A stretch of DNA of 5,974 bases from Flavobacterium sp. (GTDB taxonomy: Bacteria > Bacteroidota > Bacteroidia > Flavobacteriales > Flavobacteriaceae). This document shows, piece after piece, positions 1-5,534 of the stretch. The DNA lies in NCBI GenBank assembly GCA_030150335.1, contig JASLGC010000240.1, positions 1 to 5,974 of the forward strand, in the 5' to 3' direction. A program made the position numbers and the translations under genes. The notes below the pieces were generated by a model, which was not told where the DNA came from, did no database searches, and saw only the letters and a program-made list of their open reading frames with translations. Position 1 is the stretch's first letter. Every line of letters starts with the position of its first letter.

Positions 1-3
1 ATT

Positions 4-597
4 TTACAAGAAGAAGTATCCTACGCTTAAATTAAAATTGTGAGGTTTTGACTTAAAATCTTTGGAAATATTTTTCAAACCATATTCGTAAGCTAAATCA
101 ACATTTAGTTTCCATACCGAAACACCTACACCTGTCTTTAAACTAAGATTAGATTGATTGATGTTGCTTTTCATAGCTTCTAAATTACTTTGGAAAGAAA
201 GCTTTTTGTCTAATGCATACGTATATTTTGCTCCTCCAAAGATATGGATTTCAGCAACTGATAGATTTAATAATTTGTAACCTAATACCACGGGAATATC
301 AATTGTATTGACTTTTAGACTTTGGTCTCTAAAATCCTGTTGTTCTAAAGTAGTTTTATGTTGTGTATATAAAGCACCCGCTTGTACATAAAACTTTTGA
401 AAGTCATACTGTGTCGTTACACCTATGGAATACCCCATTGCATTTTTAGTATTCATCCCTTTCAAGTTTGTTGTTAAAGAAGAGTAGTTAGCACCAGCTT
501 TAACTCCGATGTGAAATGGTGATTGTGCAAATGATGGAATCGCATTGAACAATAGCGCACATAGCGCAGTACAAATAAGGTTTCTTTGTTTTTTCAT
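4..597 (-). CDS. outer-membrane beta-barrel protein (porin-like, OMP_b-brl family)
   Basis: Encodes a 197-residue exported protein that probably forms a small beta-barrel in the outer membrane; its ligand or function is not known. Seen in the sequence: an N-terminal signal peptide (MKKQR, then a hydrophobic stretch ending SFA|QS near residue 24), then GVKAGANYSSL just after the cleavage site, alternating polar and hydrophobic strands with many Gly/Tyr/Phe turns, the segment IDIPVVLGYKLL at about 100-111, and a C-terminal strand ending VGYFFL, as expected for a barrel recognised by the BAM machinery. These match the PF13568-like barrel proteins abundant in Bacteroidetes. I chose the ATG at 597 rather than the in-frame TTG at 624 because the ATG puts the basic MKKQR directly before the hydrophobic core. 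The gene is complete, with its TAA stop at 4-6, and is divergent from pepD. No clear promoter box was found upstream; the closest is a partial match just before the start. The family assignment is fairly sure and the role is unknown. Confidence 0.85.
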   Translation of the reverse strand: MKKQRNLICTALCALLFNAIPSFAQSPFHIGVKAGANYSSLTTNLKGMNTKNAMGYSIGVTTQYDFQKFYVQAGALYTQHKTTLEQQDFRDQSLKVNTIDIPVVLGYKLLNLSVAEIHIFGGAKYTYALDKKLSFQSNLEAMKSNINQSNLSLKTGVGVSVWKLNVDLAYEYGLKNISKDFKSKPHNFNLSVGYFFL

Positions 598-1181
598 GAT
601 AAATGATTTTAAAAATTTTGACAAAGAAATGCCTTCGAGTGTGATTGGAATATTTTATTTGATGAGCGGTAATTATTGTTTGATGAATGGAAGTTTGAGT
701 TCATAATAGCAACGTTAGAGCTATTCCTACTTTTATTTTCTTACTTGTATTCTCTTTCTATATTATGTGTAAAACGAATGTATAACAAAACATAGATTTT
801 ATACATTGGTTATAAATAGGGTATTCATAGAATATACAAACACTTCAAAAATGTATGGGAAAACCTGTAAAATAATGCTTGAAGTTCTCAGTAAAGGAAT
901 TGTAGTATTCGTCCGTGAAAAAGTAGGAAGTCAGGGGAGGACTACATTTTTCAAAACACTTATATGCACTCTATTTGTGCCTTATTAACTTTAATAATTA
1001 GATTAAAATCACAAAAAACTATAATATGTACGATGTTCCTATTTACATAGTAGTTTAAAGTTAGTTTTCATCCACTTGTTCAATTGAAAGATTAGGTATA
1101 TTTTATTAGAGAATTGTGCATTATTTATTTAGAAAATCCTAAATTTGAAGAGTAATATGAATTTTAAAGAAGATTTTATAT
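598..1181. other. divergent intergenic region without a convincing gene
   Basis: This 584-bp AT-rich stretch separates the leftward barrel gene from rightward pepD. The only longer open frame (806-988, TTG start, 60 codons) has no ribosome-binding context and no recognisable family, and I do not call it a gene. A locally G-rich patch at about 910-946 stands out from its surroundings and can fold (TGTAGT at 901-906 with ACTACA at 941-946, followed by five T). The pepD promoter occupies the right end. I see no tRNA, repeat array or insertion-sequence end. The length is unusual next to the tight spacing elsewhere in the window, so a small RNA or a decayed gene is possible but not shown. Confidence 0.6.
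1114..1147 (+). promoter_or_regulatory. predicted Bacteroidetes-type promoter of pepD
   Basis: TTG at 1114-1116 and TAAATTTG at 1140-1147 match the -33 (TTG) and -7 (TAnnTTTG) elements known for the primary sigma factor of Flavobacterium and Bacteroides. They are separated by 23 nt, at the upper limit of the reported 17-23 nt range. The -7 box is an exact match. Transcription would start near 1152-1155, giving a leader of roughly 30 nt before the pepD ATG. The call rests on pattern match only. Confidence 0.5.
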
Positions 1182-2657
1182 ATGAGTCAAGAGGTTAGAA
1201 GCTTAGAGCCTAAGCAATTATGGAATAAGTTCGCTGATTTGAATGCAGTTCCACGTCCTTCTAAAAAAGAAGAACGCGTTATTGAATTCATGATGAATTT
1301 TGGAAAAGATTTGGGATTGGAAACAATCAAGGATGAAGTAGGAAATGTCATCATTAAAAAACCTGCAACAGAAGGGATGGAGAACAGAAAAACAATTGTG
1401 ATGCAGTCACACTTGGATATGGTTCACCAAAAAAATAACGATACTGTGTTTGATTTTGACAAACAAGGTATTGAAATGTTCGTTGATGAAGAAGGATGGG
1501 TAAGAGCAAAAGGGACTACATTAGGTGCTGACAACGGTATTGGTGTAGCTACTATTATGGCTATATTGGAAAGTACAGACATTCCTCACCCTGCTATTGA
1601 AGCATTATTCACTATCGACGAAGAAACTGGAATGACTGGTGCAAAAGGTCTTCAAGGTGGAATGTTAGAAGGAGAGATTCTTTTAAACTTAGATACTGAA
1701 GAGGATGACGAAATTGATATCGGTTGTGCTGGTGGTATTGATGTAACTGCATCTGCTGAGTATGATGAAGAAGATACTCCAGAAGGATCTGTAGGTTATA
1801 GAATTACAATTAAAGGTTTACACGGAGGTCACTCAGGTATGGACATTCACAAAGGGTTAGGTAATGCTAACAAAATTATGAATCGTTTGTTATTTGATGC
1901 TTTTGACAACTTTGGATTGCAAATTGCAAAAATCAAAGGTGGTAGTTTACGTAATGCTATTCCTCGTGAGAGTGTAGCTGAAGTAATCATTGCTAATGTA
2001 TATGACGAGGCTTTCGTTTACGATATGAATACGATCGTTGATGAAATTAAAGCTGAGTTACACACTGTTGACCCTAATTTAGAAGTTATCTTTGATAAAT
2101 TAGATGAAGCACAAACTCCTAAAAAAGTAATGCCATCAATGGCTCAATATTTCTTTGTGCGTTCTATGCAAACAGCTCACAATGGAGTGTACAGAATGAG
2201 TCCTGATTTTGAAGATTTAGTTGAAGCTTCAAACAACATTGCTAAAGTTGATGTAGCAGATGGTAAGTTAACAGTTAAATGTTTGACAAGATCTTCTGTT
2301 GAATCATCTAAAATGGATGTTGCTAATGGATTGCGTTCTGCATTTGAATTAATGGGATGTGAAGTTGAGTTTTCAGGATCATACCCAGGATGGAGCCCTA
2401 ATGCTGAGTCTGAAATTAAAGATATTTTAGTTGATATCTATAAAAGACAAGTAGGAGAGGAACCAAGCGTAGTAGCATGTCACGCTGGATTAGAATGTGG
2501 TATCTTAGGTACTAACTACCCAGATATGGACATGATTTCTTTTGGACCTACGATTAGAGGAGCTCACTCTCCTGTAGAAAGAGCAAATATTGCTTCAGTT
2601 CAAAAGTTCTGGAAATTTGTATTGCAAATTTTAAAAGAAATTCCTGTTAAACAATAA
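1182..2657 (+). CDS. pepD: cytosolic non-specific dipeptidase (aminoacyl-histidine dipeptidase), M20C metallopeptidase
   Basis: Encodes a 491-residue di-zinc enzyme that hydrolyses dipeptides, including Xaa-His substrates, in the cytoplasm. Its length is close to E. coli PepD (485). The full set of M20 active-site residues is visible: His77 and Asp79 in QSHLDMV, Asp117 in GADNG, the catalytic Glu147 with Glu148 in DEETG, Asp171 in LNLDTEE, and His462 in RGAHSPVE. By family knowledge His77, Asp117, Glu148, Asp171 and His462 would bind the metals, and Asp79 and Glu147 would act in catalysis. The lid/dimerisation domain starts near residue 205 and carries GGHSGMDIHKG (His217), a conserved PepD segment that helps stabilise the transition state. 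No signal peptide is present, consistent with a cytosolic enzyme. The start is supported by the promoter and by homology beginning at once with the LEPKQLWNKFADL helix; an A/G-rich stretch precedes the ATG and there is no strong Shine-Dalgarno. It ends 25 nt before a strong terminator and so appears monocistronic. Confidence 0.95.
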   Translation: MSQEVRSLEPKQLWNKFADLNAVPRPSKKEERVIEFMMNFGKDLGLETIKDEVGNVIIKKPATEGMENRKTIVMQSHLDMVHQKNNDTVFDFDKQGIEMFVDEEGWVRAKGTTLGADNGIGVATIMAILESTDIPHPAIEALFTIDEETGMTGAKGLQGGMLEGEILLNLDTEEDDEIDIGCAGGIDVTASAEYDEEDTPEGSVGYRITIKGLHGGHSGMDIHKGLGNANKIMNRLLFDAFDNFGLQIAKIKGGSLRNAIPRESVAEVIIANVYDEAFVYDMNTIVDEIKAELHTVDPNLEVIFDKLDEAQTPKKVMPSMAQYFFVRSMQTAHNGVYRMSPDFEDLVEASNNIAKVDVADGKLTVKCLTRSSVESSKMDVANGLRSAFELMGCEVEFSGSYPGWSPNAESEIKDILVDIYKRQVGEEPSVVACHAGLECGILGTNYPDMDMISFGPTIRGAHSPVERANIASVQKFWKFVLQILKEIPVKQ

Positions 2658-2682
2658 TTGGAATTATCTCATTTTATACAAG

Positions 2683-2714
2683 AAGCTGTACTCCAATCGA
2701 GTACAGCTTTTTTT
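2683..2714 (+). terminator. intrinsic terminator of pepD
   Basis: A perfect 11-bp stem (AAGCTGTACTC at 2683-2693 with GAGTACAGCTT at 2699-2709) closes a 5-nt loop and runs into a tract of seven T (2708-2714). It starts 25 nt after the pepD stop codon. This is a canonical Rho-independent terminator and separates pepD from the downstream lipoprotein gene. Confidence 0.93.
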
Positions 2715-2813
2715 ATGATTACGTAGAATTATTTATTTTAAATGAAATAGTTCTCTCAATGTTTTAAAATATCTCTAAAGTATTAATAATCAGGATAAAT
2801 TTTAAGATAATAT

Positions 2814-2821
2814 TATGTTTG
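2814..2821 (+). promoter_or_regulatory. predicted -7 promoter box of the YceI-like lipoprotein gene
   Basis: TATGTTTG is an exact match to the Bacteroidetes -7 consensus TAnnTTTG and lies in the gap between the pepD terminator and the next gene. No TTG/TTTG element is visible at the usual 17-23 nt upstream distance, so the -33 half is missing or divergent; activator dependence is one explanation. Transcription would begin near 2826-2829, giving a leader of about 50 nt. The in-frame TTG at 2819 lies inside this box and so cannot be the translation start. Confidence 0.5.
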
Positions 2822-2823
2822 TC

Positions 2824-2841
2824 TACAAATTGTAATTTGTA
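2824..2841. promoter_or_regulatory. 18-bp dyad over the predicted transcription start, candidate operator
   Basis: TACAAATT (2824-2831) and AATTTGTA (2834-2841) are perfect 8-bp inverted repeats around a 2-nt spacer (GT). The dyad sits directly downstream of the -7 box, where a repressor dimer would block initiation. An overlapping shorter dyad, TTTGT (2818-2822) with ACAAA (2825-2829), shares its arm with the -7 box. The symmetry is directly seen; the operator role is inferred, and no regulator is encoded nearby. Confidence 0.35.
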
Positions 2842-2875
2842 CATTGGCAAAACAAAATTTAAAAACTCAAAGAAT

Positions 2876-3472
2876 ATGAAAAAATCACTTTTAGCCATCA
2901 CAATGATGGGACTTTTAGTAGTCTCTTGTGGAGAGAAAAAAGAGGAAAACAAAGACGTTGCAAAAGAAGCAACTGAGCAAGTAGAAGTTAAAAAACAAGA
3001 ATTAACACATTCTATTGAGTGGACCGCATTCAAAACTCCAGAAAAAGTAGGTGTTAAAGGTACATTCTCTGATGTTAAGTTATTAGATACTAAAGAAGCT
3101 GCTACATTAGAAGAATCATTAAAAGGTGCATCATTTATCGTAACTACATCTTCTGTTAGTACAAACGATGCTGGTAGAGATGAGAAACTAAAAATGGAAT
3201 TCTTTGCTAAAATGGTAGGTAATATCACTGGATCTTTTGGAGAGTTTAAAGATGGTAAAGTTTTAATTAACCTTACAATGAATGGTATTACTAAAGACAA
3301 AGAGTTTACTTATGTAGATTCAGGTGACTCAGTGAAAATCAACGGGTCAATTGATATTTTAAGTGACTTCGTAGCACAAAAAGCATTCGATAGCTTACAT
3401 GAAGCTTGTAAAGATTTACATTCAGGTAAAACATGGTCTGATGTAGAGATTGCAGTTGAGATAAAAAAATAA
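2876..3472 (+). CDS. YceI-like domain lipoprotein
   Basis: Encodes a 198-residue secreted lipoprotein. The N-terminus MKKSLLAITMMGLLVVSC is a lipoprotein signal with the lipobox ending at Cys18, the residue that would be acylated. After Cys18 comes a charged linker, GEKKEENKD, and then Lys/Glu-rich sequence to about residue 43. The rest (about 44-198) resembles the YceI family lipocalin-like beta-barrel: HSIEWTAFKTPEKVGVKGTFSDVKL, a central GSFGEFKDGKV, and a C-terminal WSDVEIAVEI strand. YceI proteins elsewhere bind long amphiphilic or isoprenoid molecules; the ligand here cannot be read from sequence. The KEE after the cysteine resembles the K-(D/E)2 type lipoprotein export signal described in Bacteroidetes, which would place it on the cell surface (inference). 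I chose the ATG at 2876 because it starts the signal peptide exactly and lies downstream of the promoter box. It is a single gene bounded by terminators on both sides. Confidence 0.82.
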   Translation: MKKSLLAITMMGLLVVSCGEKKEENKDVAKEATEQVEVKKQELTHSIEWTAFKTPEKVGVKGTFSDVKLLDTKEAATLEESLKGASFIVTTSSVSTNDAGRDEKLKMEFFAKMVGNITGSFGEFKDGKVLINLTMNGITKDKEFTYVDSGDSVKINGSIDILSDFVAQKAFDSLHEACKDLHSGKTWSDVEIAVEIKK

Positions 3473-3496
3473 TTTCACAATAAAAGCTGAATTGAG

Positions 3497-3529
3497 GAGG
3501 AATATTATTAAATATTCCTCTTTTTTTTT
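3497..3529 (+). terminator. intrinsic terminator of the YceI-like lipoprotein gene
   Basis: A perfect 10-bp stem (GAGGAATATT at 3497-3506 with AATATTCCTC at 3511-3520) closes a 4-nt loop (ATTA) and is followed by nine T (3521-3529). It begins 24 nt after the lipoprotein stop codon. The canonical form makes termination between the lipoprotein gene and prfA very likely. Confidence 0.93.
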
Positions 3530-3536
3530 AACTTTG
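3529..3536 (+). promoter_or_regulatory. predicted -7 promoter box of prfA
   Basis: TAACTTTG, followed by CA, is an exact match to the Bacteroidetes -7 consensus TAnnTTTG. Its first base is the last T of the preceding terminator tract. The leader to the prfA ATG would be about 20-25 nt. No good TTG element lies 17-23 nt upstream, because that space is taken by the terminator stem; the nearest TTG (3492-3494) is 34 nt away. The call is supported by exact match and position, not by a full two-part promoter. Confidence 0.5.
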
Positions 3537-3565
3537 CATTCCAAATAAATTATCTATTTTAGGAT

Positions 3566-4639
3566 ATGTTAGATAGACTACAAATTATTAAGCAACGTTT
3601 TGATGAAGTTTCTGACTTGATTATTCAGCCGGATGTAATCGCTGACCAAAAACGTTACGTACAATTAAATAAAGAATATAAAGATCTAAAACAACTTGTT
3701 GATAAACGAGTTGAGTATATGAATCTTACTTCAAACCTTGAAGAAGCTAACGAAATTATCGCTGACGGTAGTGATGCTGAGATGGTGGAGATGGCTAAGA
3801 TGCAGTTAGATGAAGCTAAAGGACGCTTACCAGAACTTGAGGAAGAAATTAAGTTCTTACTTATACCAAAAGATCCTGAAGACGCTAAGAACGTTATGGT
3901 AGAGGTTCGTGCTGGTACTGGTGGAGATGAAGCGAGTATTTTTGCAGGAGATTTATATAGAATGTACACTAAATACTGTGAAAGTAGAGGATGGAGAACA
4001 TCTGTAGTGGACGTTAACGAAGGAAGTGCTGGAGGTTATAAAGAGGTTATCTTTGAAGTAACTGGAGAGGATGTTTACGGAACGTTGAAGTTTGAAGCTG
4101 GTGTACACCGTGTACAACGTGTACCTCAAACAGAAACACAAGGTCGTGTGCATACATCTGCTGCTACTGTAATGGTATTACCTGAAGCAGAAGAATTTGA
4201 CGTACAAATTGATATGAATGATGTTCGTATTGACTTGTTCTGTTCATCTGGTCCTGGAGGTCAGTCTGTAAATACAACGAAATCAGCTGTACGTATGACT
4301 CACATTCCTACTGGATTAGTAGCTCAATGTCAGGATGAGAAATCACAACACAAGAATAAAGATAAAGCTTTATCTGTATTGCGTTCTCGTTTGTACGAAA
4401 TGGAGTTAGCTAAAAAACAAGCTGTTGACGCTCAAAAACGTAGTTCTCAAGTTAGTAGTGGAGATAGATCTGCTAAAATTAGAACTTATAATTATCCGCA
4501 AGGTCGTGTAACTGATCACCGTATCGGTTTAACGTTATATGATTTAGATGGGGTAATGAACGGAAATATTCAGAAAATTATCGATGAATTACAATTAGTT
4601 AGCAATACTGAGAAGCTTAAAGAAAGCGAAGTATTTTAA
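3566..4639 (+). CDS. prfA: peptide chain release factor 1 (RF1)
   Basis: Encodes a 357-residue class I release factor that reads UAA and UAG in the ribosomal A site and triggers release of the finished polypeptide. Its length is close to E. coli RF1 (360). Domain 1, with coiled-coil helices, covers about residues 1-100. The stop-codon-reading tripeptide PxT is present as PQT at 187-189 within VHRVQRVPQTETQGRVHTSA, which marks it as RF1 rather than RF2 (SPF). The catalytic GGQ is at 231-233 in SSGPGGQSVNTTKSAV; Gln233 is the residue normally methylated by PrmC. The C-terminal RF1 signature SSGDRSAKIRTYNYPQGR, followed by VTDHRI, occupies about 297-320. The ATG at 3566 starts the usual MLDRLQ-type helix, so the start is secure; AGGA lies only 1 nt before it, too close for a normal Shine-Dalgarno. 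It is transcribed rightward with pyrF downstream, separated by a hairpin terminator. Confidence 0.98.
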   Translation: MLDRLQIIKQRFDEVSDLIIQPDVIADQKRYVQLNKEYKDLKQLVDKRVEYMNLTSNLEEANEIIADGSDAEMVEMAKMQLDEAKGRLPELEEEIKFLLIPKDPEDAKNVMVEVRAGTGGDEASIFAGDLYRMYTKYCESRGWRTSVVDVNEGSAGGYKEVIFEVTGEDVYGTLKFEAGVHRVQRVPQTETQGRVHTSAATVMVLPEAEEFDVQIDMNDVRIDLFCSSGPGGQSVNTTKSAVRMTHIPTGLVAQCQDEKSQHKNKDKALSVLRSRLYEMELAKKQAVDAQKRSSQVSSGDRSAKIRTYNYPQGRVTDHRIGLTLYDLDGVMNGNIQKIIDELQLVSNTEKLKESEVF

Positions 4640-4660
4640 TTTATTATAATGAACTTATAT

Positions 4661-4695
4661 AACCACACTTGCTTTTGTATAGTGTGGTTTTTTTT
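4661..4695 (+). terminator. hairpin terminator or attenuator between prfA and pyrF
   Basis: A perfect 9-bp stem (AACCACACT at 4661-4669 with AGTGTGGTT at 4681-4689) closes an 11-nt loop and runs into eight T (4688-4695). It begins 22 nt after the prfA stop and ends only 14 nt before the pyrF ATG. The form is that of a Rho-independent terminator. The short remaining gap leaves almost no room for a separate pyrF leader, so partial read-through or a promoter inside this element must supply pyrF. Confidence 0.88.
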
Positions 4696-4709
4696 AAACT
4701 TATACTACC

Positions 4710-5531
4710 ATGACAACACAACAACTCGTAGAACAAATAATTAAGAAGAATTCTTTTCTTTGTATAGGCTTAGATGTTGATCTTGCTAAGATCCCTACTT
4801 CTTTTTTAAAGGAAGAAGATCCTATTTTTAGTTTTAATAAGGCAATCATTGATGCTACGCACGACATAACAGTGGCTTATAAACCTAATATTGCTTTTTA
4901 TGAAGCGTATGGATTAAAGGGATGGACTTCTTTAAAGAAGACGATAGATTACTTAAATGAAACTTATCCTGAGGTTTATACGATTGCAGATGCTAAAAGA
5001 GGGGATATTGGAAATACTGCTACAATGTATGCCAAGGCTTTCTTTGAAGATATGGCTTTTGACAGTGTTACTGTAGCTCCTTATATGGGAAAAGATTCAG
5101 TAGAACCATTTTTAGAGTTTGATAACAAGCATACTATTTTACTTGCTTTGACTTCTAATAAAGGTGCTTTTGATTTTCAAACACAAAAGGTAGGTGATAA
5201 GGAGTTGTATCAGGTAGTTTTGGAAACTTCTAAATCATATAAGAATTCTGAGAATTTGATGTATGTAGTTGGAGCTACGAAAGCGGAGTATTTTAAAGAA
5301 ATTAGAAAGATAGTTCCAAATAGCTTTTTATTAGTTCCTGGTGTTGGTGCGCAAGGAGGAAGTTTAAAAGAAGTGTGTGAGTATGGGTTAAATAGTCAAG
5401 TAGGTCTATTAATTAACTCATCTCGAGGTATTATTTATGCTTCTAATGGTGAAGACTTTGCTGTACGCGCAAGAGAAGAAGCGCTTGTTCTACAAAAAGA
5501 AATGGAAGAGATAATAAAAAACAAGCTATAA
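4710..5531 (+). CDS. pyrF: orotidine 5'-phosphate decarboxylase, type 2 (long) subfamily
   Basis: Encodes a 273-residue enzyme that converts orotidine 5'-monophosphate to UMP, the last step of de novo pyrimidine synthesis, in the cytoplasm. The length and motif order fit the longer subfamily of about 270 residues rather than the E. coli-type enzyme of about 245. Visible active-site elements of the TIM barrel are the GLDVD motif (Asp22), VAYKPN with Lys58, the charged catalytic network IADAKRGDIGNTA (Asp94, Lys96, Asp99), the VPGVGAQGG phosphate-binding loop (209-217) and INSSRGIIYA with Arg239, which would bind the phosphate. The ATG at 4710 is followed at once by the usual N-terminal helix and SFLCIGLDVD strand, so the start is secure. 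It follows the prfA terminator closely, and the next gene starts 3 nt after its stop in the same reading frame, which points to co-transcription and probably translational coupling. Confidence 0.97.
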   Translation: MTTQQLVEQIIKKNSFLCIGLDVDLAKIPTSFLKEEDPIFSFNKAIIDATHDITVAYKPNIAFYEAYGLKGWTSLKKTIDYLNETYPEVYTIADAKRGDIGNTATMYAKAFFEDMAFDSVTVAPYMGKDSVEPFLEFDNKHTILLALTSNKGAFDFQTQKVGDKELYQVVLETSKSYKNSENLMYVVGATKAEYFKEIRKIVPNSFLLVPGVGAQGGSLKEVCEYGLNSQVGLLINSSRGIIYASNGEDFAVRAREEALVLQKEMEEIIKNKL

Positions 5532-5534
5532 GCA

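Noticed and set aside
598..625. N-terminal extension of the barrel protein to the TTG at 624
   Set aside because: The added residues would precede a complete signal peptide starting at the ATG at 597, so the longer form is unlikely.
806..988. Open frame of 60 codons on the + strand between the barrel gene and pepD
   Set aside because: It starts with TTG, has no ribosome-binding context, no recognisable domain and an unremarkable composition; the ATG-initiated part is only 45 codons. It is best explained as chance.
1157..1198. Short upstream open frame (13 codons, beginning MNFKEDF) overlapping the pepD start in another frame
   Set aside because: Its ATG lies only a few bases after the predicted transcription start and the peptide has no regulatory feature such as repeated codons for one amino acid. 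The overlap is probably chance in AT-rich DNA.
2764..3300. Long minus-strand open frame of 178 codons across the lipoprotein gene
   Set aside because: It is antisense to a well-supported lipoprotein gene with a signal peptide and domain homology, its product has low-complexity Ser/Phe-rich sequence, and it has no family resemblance.
3655..4153. Two minus-strand open frames inside prfA (3655-3969 and 3953-4153)
   Set aside because: Both are antisense to a conserved release factor gene and give Ser-rich, unrecognisable translations typical of reverse-strand shadows.
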